From Gracilibacteraceae bacterium (lineage in GTDB: Bacteria > Bacillota > Desulfitobacteriia > Desulfitobacteriales > Syntrophobotulaceae), in assembly GCA_031255985.1 (NCBI GenBank), contig JAIRRL010000156.1:1-14519 (forward strand): 14,519 bases of DNA. The letters are read 5' to 3'. Below the pieces are notes generated by a model. That model had not been told where the DNA came from. It made no database searches and worked only from the letters and a program-made list of their open reading frames with translations. The translations under genes were made by a program, and so were the position numbers. This document shows, in pieces, positions 1 through 7,065 of this stretch (the first letter of the stretch is position 1; each line of letters starts with the position of its first letter).

Positions 1-471
1 CGCGGCGGCGGCGGCCTCCATAATGCCCTCCCCTTTCAGGGCGGAAATCCCGACGACCTTACAGCCAATGCCTTTGGCCAGATTGACGACGTCGATTTTG
101 TCTCCGCTTTTGCGAACGACGTCCATCATATTGACGGCGGCGACCACCGGGATGCCCAGTTCGGTGAGTTGAGTCGTCAAATACAGATTGCGTTCCAGAT
201 TGGCGCCGTCGATGATATTCAGAATCGCGTCCGGCCGCTCGTCGATCAGATAATTGCGGGCGATTACCTCTTCCAGGGTATAGGGCGACAAGGAATAGAT
301 TCCCGGCAAATCAATGATCGTCACATCTTTATTGGTTCTAAGCCGCCCTTCTTTCTTTTCGACCGTGACGCCCGGCCAATTGCCCACAAACTGGTTGGAA
401 CCGGTCAATCCATTGAACAAAGTGGTTTTGCCGCTGTTAGGGTTTCCGGCGAGAGCAATTCTAACTGACAT
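1..471 (-). CDS. feoB: Ferrous iron transport protein B, N-terminal G domain (partial, runs off window)
   Basis: FeoB is the inner-membrane Fe(II) transporter with a cytosolic N-terminal GTPase domain. The 157 codons present start at the ATG at 471-469 and remain open to base 1, so the rest of the G domain and all membrane segments lie outside. All five G motifs are readable: G1 GNPNSGKTT (residues 9-17), the G2/switch I region VGNWPGVTVE (29-38), G3 DLPG (54-57), G4 NMMD (114-117) and G5 ISALKGEG (142-149). The NWPGVTVE switch is a FeoB signature, which separates it from Era-like GTPases. The start overlaps the last 11 bases of the upstream feoA, and a GGGGGAA run precedes the ATG, which implies translational coupling. 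It is the third gene of a feoA-feoA-feoB operon. The family and the 5' end are secure; only the truncation limits the call. Confidence 0.97.
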   Translation of the reverse strand, partial: MSVRIALAGNPNSGKTTLFNGLTGSNQFVGNWPGVTVEKKEGRLRTNKDVTIIDLPGIYSLSPYTLEEVIARNYLIDERPDAILNIIDGANLERNLYLTTQLTELGIPVVAAVNMMDVVRKSGDKIDVVNLAKGIGCKVVGISALKGEGIMEAAAAA

Positions 472-715
472 TTTCCCCCACGCCTTCCCCCGGTGCGCCG
501 ACCTCTATGATCTCCGAATCCGCCTTGCGCAAAGTGAGTTCGTAACCTCGCACCGTCACTTCGACCGGATCGCCAAAGGGCGCGACTTTACGCACAAAAA
601 TCTCCGTCCCTTTTGTAATGCCCATATCCATAATCCGGCGTTTGACCGCGCCGCCGCCCGTGATTTTCACGACGCGGACGGTATCGCCGGGTTTAGTGTC
701 TTTCAGCGTCTGCAT
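461..715 (-). CDS. feoA: FeoA, second copy of the operon (ferrous iron transport accessory protein)
   Basis: An 84-residue SH3-like FeoA domain protein, a small cytosolic partner of FeoB that is needed for Fe(II) uptake but whose exact action is unsettled. The sequence carries the typical core, with RRIMDMGITKGTEIFVRK (residues 26-43), then DPVEVTVRGYELTLRKAD (49-66). The C-terminal tail (from about 70) is a Gly/Glu extension encoded partly over the feoB start. The start ATG at 715 has GAGAGG about eight bases upstream. It lies 18 bases after the other feoA and overlaps feoB by 11 bases, so all three should be on one transcript. This copy resembles the one usually placed directly before feoB in clostridial operons. 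Family assignment is firm; division of labour between the two FeoA copies is unknown. Confidence 0.95.
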   Translation of the reverse strand: MQTLKDTKPGDTVRVVKITGGGAVKRRIMDMGITKGTEIFVRKVAPFGDPVEVTVRGYELTLRKADSEIIEVGAPGEGVGENVS

Positions 716-733
716 AACCGCATCCTCTCATGT

Positions 734-952
734 TTATATTAAAATTTTGTTCGCCATCTCACGACTGACCGCCACGCGGGATTCCCGGACGCGAACGATC
801 AGATTGCCGCCGATTTCCGAGATAACCGTAACGATACTTCCCGGCACAAAACCGAGATTTTCAAGAAATTGCCGCGTTTCCGGCTTTCCGCCCACCTTGA
901 GTATCAGATTTTCTTCGCCGATTTTCGCCATCGTCAAAGGCATCGCGTCCAT
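734..952 (-). CDS. feoA: FeoA, first copy of the operon (ferrous iron transport accessory protein)
   Basis: A 72-residue FeoA-domain protein and first gene of the iron operon. The diagnostic stretch is TRQFLENLGFVPGSIVTVIS (residues 26-45), then GGNLIVRVRESRVAVSREMA (48-67), the usual FeoA beta-barrel ending in a residue set that packs against the barrel. It differs clearly from its neighbour (461-715), so the two are old paralogs rather than a recent duplication. The ATG at 952 has GAGAAAGG only a few bases upstream; a second in-frame ATG three codons later (943) would give a 69-residue protein with more normal spacing, so the exact start is uncertain. Tandem FeoA genes before FeoB are common in Clostridia and relatives. 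Confidence 0.92.
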   Translation of the reverse strand: MDAMPLTMAKIGEENLILKVGGKPETRQFLENLGFVPGSIVTVISEIGGNLIVRVRESRVAVSREMANKILI

Positions 953-999
953 CTGCCTTTCTCTAATTCCATATCCCTGAGCAATACCCCAACATTGTT

Positions 1000-1027
1000 C
1001 TGACGCAAGTCAGTTTTCACAATTATA
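1000..1027 (-). promoter_or_regulatory. Extended -10 promoter and leader hairpin of the feo operon
   Basis: On the minus strand a consensus TATAAT occupies 1027-1022 and is preceded by TGG, giving an extended -10 element (TGnTATAAT); no good -35 hexamer lies 17 bases upstream, which an extended -10 can compensate. The start of transcription should fall near 1015. Immediately downstream, 1013-1000 forms a perfect 5-bp inverted repeat, CTGAC-TTGC-GTCAG, at about +2 to +16. It could be an operator for an iron-responsive repressor or a transcript-stabilising hairpin. It does not match a 19-bp Fur box or a DtxR/IdeR box. Confidence 0.55.
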
Positions 1028-1086
1028 CCACGCAAACGCGAGAAGAGCCATATTTTTTTGACCGCGCTCCCCCGGCGGCGGCAGAT

Positions 1087-1122
1087 CAAAAAAAGCTGCC
1101 TCTTGAAAGAGACAGCTTTTTT
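1087..1122 (-). terminator. Rho-independent terminator of groESL
   Basis: An inverted repeat centred near 1105 pairs AAAGCTG-x-CTCT with AGAG-x-CAGCTTT (one mismatch, four-base loop). Read on the minus strand it is followed by a run of seven T residues. It lies about 30 bases past the groEL stop and separates groESL from the feo promoter. Confidence 0.9.
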
Positions 1123-1153
1123 CGCCAGTTCTATGGGTAAGGGAGTCCGCTGC

Positions 1154-2788
1154 TTACATCATGCCGCCCATGCCGCCCATACCGCCGCCCATGCCGCCGG
1201 CGGCCATCGGGTTTTCTTTTTCCGGCAGATCAGCCACGAGGCATTCCGTCGTCAGCAGCATGGCGGCGATGGAGGCCGCGTGCTGCAGAGCGGAACGGGT
1301 CACTTTCGCCGGGTCGATAATGCCGGCGCCGATCATATCCTCGTATTTTTCCGTATGCACATTGAATCCGGTGCCGCGCTGCGCTTCTATCACTTTTTCC
1401 ACGACGACGCTACCCTCGCGGCCGGCGTTCGTCGCGATCTGACGTACCGGTTCCTCCAGCGCCCGCCGCACAATATGCGCGCCGGTCGCCTGATCGCCCG
1501 TAAGCTCAAGTTTGTCCAGAGCGGGAATCGCGTCCACAAACGCCGTGCCGCCTCCGGCGACAAAGCCTTCTTCGACGGCGGCTTTCGTGGAAGCCAGCGC
1601 GTCCTCAATACGGAGTTTTTTCTCCTTCATCTCAGTCTCAGTCGCGGCGCCGACTTTAATGACCGCCACGCCGCCGGCCAGTTTCGCCAGACGCTCCTGC
1701 AATTTTTCCTTATCAAAATCGGAAGTGGTGTCCTCAATCTGACGGCGAATGGACTCCACCCGGTCTTTGATGCTTTTATCATCGCCGGCGCCGCCAACTA
1801 TGGTGGATTCTTCCTTGCTGACGATTACCTGACGGGTGCGCCCAAGCTGGGAGAGTTCCGTGTTTTCCATCTTGAGACCCAGTTCTTCCGTGATCACCTG
1901 GCCTGCGGTCAATACGGCAATATCTTCCAGCATGGCTTTGCGCCGGTCTCCGAAGCCAGGCGCTTTCACCGCCACGCAGTTAAAGGTTCCGCGTAATTTG
2001 TTCAAAATCAAAGTCGGCAAAGCCTCGCCCTCGACGTCTTCCGCTATTATCAGCAAGGGCTTTCCGGTTGTTACCACTTTTTCCAGCACGGGCAGGATTT
2101 CCTGCACGGAACTGATTTTTTTATCCGTAATCAAAATATACGGGTCGTTGAGAACGGCCTGCATTTTTTCCGTATCAGTCACCATATAGGCCGACACGTA
2201 ACCGCGGTCGAAACGCATGCCTTCGACGGTCTCCGTTTCCGTCGTCATGCCTTTAGCTTCCTCAACCGTGATGACGCCGTCGTTGCCAACGCGATCCATG
2301 GCCTCGGCGATCATTTTGCCGATTTCCGCGTCGCTGGAGGAAATCGTCGCTATCTGAGCAATATCCTCCTTGCCGTTGACTTTTTTCGCGTTGTTCTTTA
2401 TGTCTTCGACCACCGCTTCGACAGCTTTTTCGATACCTTTTTTAATTTCCATCGGATTGGCGCCCGCCGCCACGTTTTTCAGCCCTTCCCGGATGACGGC
2501 CTGGGCCAGCAGCGTCGCGGTCGTCGTGCCGTCGCCGGCCACATCGTTAGTCTTGGTCGCGACTTCTTTTACCAACTGGGCGCCCATGTTTTCATAAGGA
2601 TCCTCAAGCTCAATATCGCGGGCGATCGTAACGCCGTCGTTGGTGATTAAGGGGGAGCCGTATTTCTTGTCCAACACCACGTTGCGCCCTTTCGGCCCCA
2701 AGGTGATGCGCACGGCGTCCGCCAGTTTATTCACGCCCCGTTCCAGCGCGTGCCGCGCCTCCTCATTGAAAATAATCTGTTTTGCCAC
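1154..2788 (-). CDS. groEL: 60 kDa chaperonin GroEL
   Basis: A full-length 544-residue group I chaperonin, the ATP-driven folding chamber that works with GroES in the cytosol. Seen in the sequence: the N-terminal LGPKGRNVVLD (30-40) and TNDGVTI (49-55) of the equatorial ATP site, the DVAGDGTTTAT nucleotide-binding loop (82-92, catalytic-type Asp86), the apical domain with VKAPGFGDRR, the EGFVAGGGTA motif in the C-terminal equatorial half, and a flexible Gly-Gly-Met tail ending GGMGGMM. The start is a GTG at 2788, with AGGAGG about ten bases upstream; no in-frame ATG fits. It follows groES by 60 bases and is followed by a hairpin terminator, forming a two-gene operon under CIRCE control. No residue looks out of place; it should be the main essential GroEL. 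Confidence 0.99.
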   Translation of the reverse strand: MAKQIIFNEEARHALERGVNKLADAVRITLGPKGRNVVLDKKYGSPLITNDGVTIARDIELEDPYENMGAQLVKEVATKTNDVAGDGTTTATLLAQAVIREGLKNVAAGANPMEIKKGIEKAVEAVVEDIKNNAKKVNGKEDIAQIATISSSDAEIGKMIAEAMDRVGNDGVITVEEAKGMTTETETVEGMRFDRGYVSAYMVTDTEKMQAVLNDPYILITDKKISSVQEILPVLEKVVTTGKPLLIIAEDVEGEALPTLILNKLRGTFNCVAVKAPGFGDRRKAMLEDIAVLTAGQVITEELGLKMENTELSQLGRTRQVIVSKEESTIVGGAGDDKSIKDRVESIRRQIEDTTSDFDKEKLQERLAKLAGGVAVIKVGAATETEMKEKKLRIEDALASTKAAVEEGFVAGGGTAFVDAIPALDKLELTGDQATGAHIVRRALEEPVRQIATNAGREGSVVVEKVIEAQRGTGFNVHTEKYEDMIGAGIIDPAKVTRSALQHAASIAAMLLTTECLVADLPEKENPMAAGGMGGGMGGMGGMM

Positions 2789-2848
2789 TTTCTCGTTACC
2801 TCCTCAGTTCGTTAAGCTTTGATCAATCAAACTCGAATTCAGCGCCGC

Positions 2849-3139
2849 TTATTTTTCCACCACGGCCTGCACGTCGCTCTCGCGCAAAATCAGATATTCC
2901 TCACCGTCAAACTTGATTTCCGTGCCGGAATACTTGGAATAAATCACTTTGTCGCCCACCTTGACGTCCATAGGCAAACGCTTACCGTCATCGTCAAGTT
3001 TTCCGGGGCCGACGGCGATAATCTCGCCCTCAAGCGGCTTCTCTTTCGCCGTGTCCGGCATGATGATTCCGCCCTTGCTTTTCTCTTCCTTTTCCATTGC
3101 TTTGATGATCACGCGGTCGCCTAAAGGTCTCAGTTTCAT
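2849..3139 (-). CDS. groES: 10 kDa co-chaperonin GroES
   Basis: A 96-residue GroES, the heptameric lid of GroEL. The start chosen is the ATG at 3139 (MKLRPLGDRVIIK), which matches the family N-terminus; the longer open frame upstream runs through the CIRCE operator and is not expected to be translated. Family marks include the mobile loop EKSKGGIIMPDTAKEKP (about residues 18-34) whose hydrophobic IIM contacts the GroEL apical domain, the EGEIIAVGPGK turn, and VGDKVIYSKYSGTEIKFDGEEYLIL near the C-terminus. A GGGAGG lies about eleven bases before the start. First gene of the groESL operon; repressed by HrcA through the operator at 3186-3212. Confidence 0.98.
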   Translation of the reverse strand: MKLRPLGDRVIIKAMEKEEKSKGGIIMPDTAKEKPLEGEIIAVGPGKLDDDGKRLPMDVKVGDKVIYSKYSGTEIKFDGEEYLILRESDVQAVVEK

Positions 3140-3185
3140 AAACTTGGTTCCCTCCCTTAGAAAAATGAAATACACTTTCTTGTTG

Positions 3186-3212
3186 TTAGCACTCACCTCA
3201 GGCGAGTGCTGA
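3186..3212 (-). promoter_or_regulatory. CIRCE operator (HrcA binding site) of groESL
   Basis: TTAGCACTC, nine bases, then GAGTGCTGA: the standard CIRCE inverted repeat (consensus TTAGCACTC-N9-GAGTGCTAA) with a single mismatch in the second arm. It lies 46 bases before the groES ATG, so it is in the promoter/leader, where the HrcA repressor acts. hrcA itself is not in the window. Confidence 0.95.
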
Positions 3213-3451
3213 TACAATGGTAATAATATCTCTTGCCCGGAAAAAATGCAATCTCGTTTATCGCCAATTATAAGCGTTTATATGCCTTTACGCGGGTTTA
3301 TCGCCGTTTATCTTAAAAATACTCCAAATTTCATCGTTTCCGCTGTTTTCTTTCGCGTTGCCGCCCGGGTCAAATTTCATAAGATTTTTTGTTGTATGGG
3401 GTTGGGGGCGTCAGCCCGCTTCAGATGCCCTCGCAGATTCCAAAAGACGAC
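3213..3451. promoter_or_regulatory. AT-rich groES upstream region with phased GTTTAT repeats
   Basis: No gene is supported here. On the plus strand GTTTAT occurs at 3256, 3276, 3296 and 3306, three of them within a longer (C/G)GTTTATCGCC-like word, giving spacings of 20, 20 and 10 bases, close to whole turns of the helix. A minus-strand TATAAT sits at 3272-3267 inside the array and could be a -10 box for groES, but no convincing -35 partner is visible. A separate 10-base direct repeat, CAAATTTCAT, occurs at 3325-3334 and 3371-3380. The region probably carries the groESL promoter and possibly binding sites for a second regulator; the regulator is not identified. Confidence 0.4.
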
Positions 3452-3485
3452 AAACCCCCGCAAACGCAGTGTTTGCGGGGGTTTT
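3452..3485. terminator. Strong hairpin terminator after degV (possibly bidirectional)
   Basis: A perfect 14-bp inverted repeat, 3452-3465 against 3471-3484, with core CCCCCGCAAAC / GTTTGCGGGGG and a five-base loop GCAGT. In the minus direction the stem is followed by TTTGTCGTCTTTT, and in the plus direction by TTTT, so it could act both ways. It lies about 45 bases past the degV stop and ends the mecA-LCP-LCP-degV transcript. Confidence 0.88.
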
Positions 3486-3529
3486 AGCCAGATAGTTGAT
3501 TCCTTCCCGCCGCCCCAGCGCCGCAAACG

Positions 3530-4372
3530 TCACTCCACCACGCAAAAACCGATGGCGCCGGGGCCGATATGCGTACCGACAACGGCGCCGACTTCCAGCT
3601 CAATAAATTCACGCTTCCCATATTTTTGCATAATCATTTCCTGCAAAGCCTCCAAGCTGGATTTATCCAGACTGTAAGCAAAATATACCGTTTTCCCGCT
3701 GCGAGCGGACAGACCGTTTTTTTCCGCGTCCTCCAGCATCCAGCGCAGCGCGTTTTTATGACCGCGCGCTTTGGCCAGCATGATCACTTCCCCGTCCCGA
3801 ATAGTGATAACCGGTTTGACGCCCAAAATATTGCCCACAATGGCCGATTTCAGCGACAGCCTGCCTCCGCGGCGCAGATGGTCGAGACTGTCAATAACGC
3901 CGTACATCATGTGAGTTGCGGCGACGCGGCGCACCCAATCTGCGATTTCCGCCCCGCTGCGCCCGGATTTGGCCAGACGAGCGGCCTCAATCACTATAGC
4001 GCCCAGACAAAAAGTCGCCGTCCGGGAATCAATAACATAAACTCCTTTATCGCCCAAAGACTCACGCGCCAGGACGGCGGAATTGTAAGTCCCGCTCAGT
4101 TTGGACGATATGAAAATACCGACCACTTCCCGCCCCGCTTCCCGGTGCGCCCGGAAAACTTCCGCAAATTGCGCCGGGGTCACTTGCGACGTAGTCGGCA
4201 AATCCGCGCTCTCTTTTATTTTCCGAAAAAATTCTTTACTGCTCAAATCAAGGCCGTCTCTATAACATTCGTTTCCAAAAAATACTAATAAAGGCAATAC
4301 TTGCACATTCCAAGTTTCAGCTAAATCTCCAGTCAATTCGCTGGTGCTGTCCGTTATTATTTGAACCGCCAT
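3530..4372 (-). CDS. DegV family fatty-acid-binding protein
   Basis: A 280-residue DegV protein, of the family whose members (FakB) carry a bound fatty acid for phosphorylation by FakA in exogenous fatty acid use. The N-terminal MAVQIITDSTSEL, the middle SSKLSGTYNSA motif (lipid-contacting loop), VIDSRTAT, and the C-terminal THIGPGAIG (His and Gly lining the head-group site) all fit. The start is the ATG at 4372, chosen because the next upstream in-frame codons are not start codons and the family begins just before the IITDST strand; AGGAGG is only two bases away, which is closer than usual, while a GGGAGG also lies further up. It starts 19 bases after the second LCP gene, so it is the last gene of the operon. 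Specificity and a partner kinase cannot be told from the window. Confidence 0.93.
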   Translation of the reverse strand: MAVQIITDSTSELTGDLAETWNVQVLPLLVFFGNECYRDGLDLSSKEFFRKIKESADLPTTSQVTPAQFAEVFRAHREAGREVVGIFISSKLSGTYNSAVLARESLGDKGVYVIDSRTATFCLGAIVIEAARLAKSGRSGAEIADWVRRVAATHMMYGVIDSLDHLRRGGRLSLKSAIVGNILGVKPVITIRDGEVIMLAKARGHKNALRWMLEDAEKNGLSARSGKTVYFAYSLDKSSLEALQEMIMQKYGKREFIELEVGAVVGTHIGPGAIGFCVVE

Positions 4373-4391
4373 TTCCTCCTGATTTACCTCC

Positions 4392-5705
4392 CTATATCGC
4401 CGATGGTTCAGAAGAATCAACCTCCGGCGTTCCCGGCGCGTCAACCGTAATTCCTTCAGCGCCGCTTCCCGGCTCTTCTCCGTTCATTAGCTCGTCCGCG
4501 CCGTCATAACCTGATTCCAAGCCTTCCGCTTCGCTCCCGCCTCCGGCGCCGGTCTCAGTTTCAATTCCTGTTTCAGTTTCAGTTTCAGTCCCCGTTTCAG
4601 TTCCGGCTTCCATCCCCGCTTCCGCCTCGGCTTCCGCCTCAGCCTCAGCTTCCGCCTGCGCCTCGGCTTCCGCTCTGGCCGCCGCTTCCTGCGCCAGTAA
4701 ATAGCGGACTTCCGGATCCATATCGGACACAGCGCTGTAGTCGGACGTCCGATTGGTAGTGACGCCCAACATGATGTTCTGTCCCATCAGGCGCGCCGCC
4801 TGCCGGTTGACTTCCCAGTAACTCAAATTATTCAGCATTATAGGCCAGCCCGGCATAGTCTGGCTGACTATGGAAGCGTCGCTGAAATGAACCGCCACTT
4901 TGGCCAGTTTCAGCAAATCCGCAAAAGGCAAATCCGTCTCCACCGCTTTAAGCGCCTGCGGCAGAAGTTGGGGGATTTTTGTGATGGTATCGCTTTGCAT
5001 AGCTCTTGCCGCCACCGCTTTCAGCATTTTCTGCTGGCGGGCCGTGCGGCCGATATCCGCCGAAGCGTCGTCCCGGAAACGGGCGTACTGCAGAGCCCGC
5101 GAACCGTCCAAATGCTGCTGGCCCTGACGCAAATCTATAACCCCGTCCTCCTTGTCGCCCGTGAGCTTGTACATATCCTGCTCCACATAGATGTCCACTC
5201 CGCCCAGTATGTCTATAATATCCTTAAACCCGGCGAAATTCGTCAGCAAATAGCCGTTGAGCGGGATACCGGTCAAATCGGCCACTTCATCCACCAAGGT
5301 TTGAATATTGCTATACATGGGCAGAGAATTTATCTTGACATGCGATCCTTTGTACTTTACCCGCGTATCTCTCGGCACGGAAAGGAGGGAGATGATTTTA
5401 GTCGAAGGATCGACGCTCGCGACAATGAGAACGTCTGAATTAAAATAAGATTCTCCCGGACGTTTATCCGTTCCGATCAATAAAACGCTGACCCGTTTAT
5501 CCAAAGCGGCTTCCTCCGTCTCCGGCGCCTGCATTTCCTCCGATGGCCGCGCCGCCAGAGGTTCGGACGGTTTGGGCTCGTCAAGGAAAATGTACAGCGT
5601 GATCGCCCCGGCGACCGCTAATACCACCGCCAACAAAGCCAGGGCGATTAGGAGCGTCCGCAACAGCCAATCCCTTTTGCTCTTTTTTTTCCTGTCCCGG
5701 TTCAA
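4392..5705 (-). CDS. LytR-CpsA-Psr (LCP) family protein with Glu-rich repeat tail
   Basis: A 437-residue LCP protein, of the membrane-anchored enzymes that move undecaprenyl-linked polymers (teichoic acid, capsule or similar) onto peptidoglycan. A basic N-terminus is followed by one TM helix (about 14-40), a short linker, and the extracellular LCP domain (about 70-315): LLIGTDKRPGE (75-85), the active-site SVPRDTRV (109-116), KINS (124-127), DIIDILGGVDI (162-172) and ALQYARFRDD..DIGRTARQQ (204-225). The tail from 340 on is low-complexity: alternating Ala-Glu (344-363), then Thr-Glu (369-386), then Gly/Glu/Ser. The start is a TTG at 5705, with GAGGTG about five bases before; no in-frame ATG or GTG fits. 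It follows its paralog by 25 bases. The polymer it transfers is unknown. Confidence 0.94.
   Translation of the reverse strand: MNRDRKKKSKRDWLLRTLLIALALLAVVLAVAGAITLYIFLDEPKPSEPLAARPSEEMQAPETEEAALDKRVSVLLIGTDKRPGESYFNSDVLIVASVDPSTKIISLLSVPRDTRVKYKGSHVKINSLPMYSNIQTLVDEVADLTGIPLNGYLLTNFAGFKDIIDILGGVDIYVEQDMYKLTGDKEDGVIDLRQGQQHLDGSRALQYARFRDDASADIGRTARQQKMLKAVAARAMQSDTITKIPQLLPQALKAVETDLPFADLLKLAKVAVHFSDASIVSQTMPGWPIMLNNLSYWEVNRQAARLMGQNIMLGVTTNRTSDYSAVSDMDPEVRYLLAQEAAARAEAEAQAEAEAEAEAEAEAGMEAGTETGTETETETGIETETGAGGGSEAEGLESGYDGADELMNGEEPGSGAEGITVDAPGTPEVDSSEPSAI
4540..4690 (-). repeat. Hexanucleotide-like simple repeats encoding Ala-Glu and Thr-Glu tracts
   Basis: Within the tail of the second LCP gene the plus strand shows runs of TCAGTT and of GCCTCG/GCTTCC hexamers. 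These encode the alternating Thr-Glu and Ala-Glu dipeptides. The tract is imperfect but repeat units are near-identical at the DNA level, the type of sequence that can change length by slippage in whole codons. Confidence 0.75.
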
Positions 5706-5730
5706 TCCGTCACCTCATTTCCACCCCGGA

Positions 5731-7017
5731 TCAGTTTGCTTCCGCGTATTCCGGCCATTCTTGCATATATTCCAATTCTTCCTCTGTATAACCGCTATTT
5801 TCGCCGCCGCCTTCCGCCGCCGGTTCTGTCGTAGGTTCCGATGAAACTCCGGCCGGCGTTTCGGGCAAGGAACCGGTTGAAGTTTCACTTTCACTTTCAC
5901 TTTCAGTTTCAGTTTCCGCCCCGCCGGCGGGGCTGGCGCCATCGGCCGGATTCGCGCCGGTTTCCGTATCCGCGCTCGTTTCCCCAGCCGTCTCCTCTCT
6001 GTCGTTCCTGCTCCCGGCAGTGATGCGCGCCCGCGTTTCCGCGTCCAGATTGTTAAGTACCGCGCCGTCAAAAACACGATCGGAAACTATACCCAAAAGC
6101 AAATTTTCTCCCGCCAGACGGGCGGCGGTTCTGTCAACCTCCCAATAGCTCACGCCGTCAAGTTCCAGAAAATTGCCCGGAATGGTCTGGGAAACGATTT
6201 CGATATGATCGAAGCCCACGCCCACCTTGGCTAAGCGCATCAAATCCGGCATACTTATATCAGATTCCACCGCGTTCAGCAATTGAGGCGTCAAGGTCGG
6301 CAGTTTTACGATAACCGACGGTTCGAGACACTTGCGCGCTATGGCTTTCAGCACCGTTTGCTGCCGCTTGGAACGGGAAACATCCGCCAGGGCGTCATTG
6401 CGAAAACGGGCGTACTGCAAAGCCTGCAGCCCGTTTAGCGTCTGGAAGCCGGCGCGCAAATCGATAACGCCGTCCTCCCCTTTGTCGCCCGTTTCATAAT
6501 ACATATCTTTTTCCACATTGATTTCAACCCCGCCCAAAGTATCGACCACATCTTTAAAACCCTCAAAATTCGTCATGATGTAGCCGTCCGGCCGGATGCC
6601 CGTGAGGGTTTCCACCTCCGTCATCAAAGCCTGCACGCCCCAGCGCATGACAATAGAATTGATTCTCACGTCCTCGCCGTTCCTGTTCACGCGGGTATCG
6701 CGCAAAAGCGACAACATCGAAACCACCAGCGTGTTGGGATCAACCGTGGCTAAAATCAGCGTATCGGTGTTATAAGACGTTTCCCCAGGGCGCTTATCCG
6801 CGCCGATCAGGAGAATGGTCATTCTCTTTTCCAATTTTTCAGCGGCTTCAGCCGGCTGGAGCATGGTGTTCGGTTTATCCGCCCAATACATGCCCGCCCC
6901 GCGAAACCACACTAAGCCAAAAACCGCTGTGCCCACCAAAACGCCGGTCAGACAAATCGCCGTCAACAACAGCCAGCCGCCGACGCTTTGCTTCTTTTTC
7001 CTCTTCCTTTTTTGCAA
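5731..7017 (-). CDS. LytR-CpsA-Psr (LCP) family protein with Ser/Thr/Glu-rich tail
   Basis: A 428-residue LCP paralog of the next gene, with the same architecture: a very basic N-terminus, one TM helix (about 14-37) and the extracellular LCP domain (about 65-310), with LLIGADKRPGE (69-79), RDTRV (106-110), RINS (118-121), DVVDTLGGVEI (156-166) and ALQYARFRND..SRSKRQQ (199-220). The active-site segment reads SLLRDT where the neighbour has the usual SVPRDT, so the family proline is replaced by leucine while Arg and Asp are kept. The tail (about 335-428) is low-complexity, with alternating Thr-Glu/Ser-Glu (369-380), and ends in an acidic aromatic-rich segment. The start is a TTG at 7017, with GGGAG about nine bases upstream. 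It follows mecA by 48 bases. Both copies are likely functional, with overlapping roles. Confidence 0.93.
   Translation of the reverse strand: MQKRKRKKKQSVGGWLLLTAICLTGVLVGTAVFGLVWFRGAGMYWADKPNTMLQPAEAAEKLEKRMTILLIGADKRPGETSYNTDTLILATVDPNTLVVSMLSLLRDTRVNRNGEDVRINSIVMRWGVQALMTEVETLTGIRPDGYIMTNFEGFKDVVDTLGGVEINVEKDMYYETGDKGEDGVIDLRAGFQTLNGLQALQYARFRNDALADVSRSKRQQTVLKAIARKCLEPSVIVKLPTLTPQLLNAVESDISMPDLMRLAKVGVGFDHIEIVSQTIPGNFLELDGVSYWEVDRTAARLAGENLLLGIVSDRVFDGAVLNNLDAETRARITAGSRNDREETAGETSADTETGANPADGASPAGGAETETESESESETSTGSLPETPAGVSSEPTTEPAAEGGGENSGYTEEELEYMQEWPEYAEAN
5876..5920 (-). repeat. TTTCAC/TTTCAG hexamer repeats in the LCP tail
   Basis: The plus strand has consecutive TTTCAC and TTTCAG hexamers, read on the minus strand as Thr-Glu and Ser-Glu dipeptides of the first LCP tail (residues about 369-380). 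It is the same kind of tract as in the neighbouring paralog, but the unit and the amino acids differ. Confidence 0.75.
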
Positions 7018-7065
7018 AAAAACACGCTCCCTGCGTTTTTCCGCTGTTTCCAGCCAGACCGGCCG

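Noticed and set aside
953..1060. Fur box before feoA
   Set aside because: I looked for GATAATGATAATCATTATC-like and DtxR-like palindromes; none is close enough.
1058..1996. Long plus-strand open frame (312 codons) opposite groEL
   Set aside because: It is antisense to a fully conserved groEL, has His/Arg-rich composition typical of shadow frames, and has no family resemblance.
5715..6077. Minus-strand frame with alternating Lys-Leu/Lys-Val residues
   Set aside because: It is the second reading of the hexamer repeats in the LCP tail and lacks a ribosome site.
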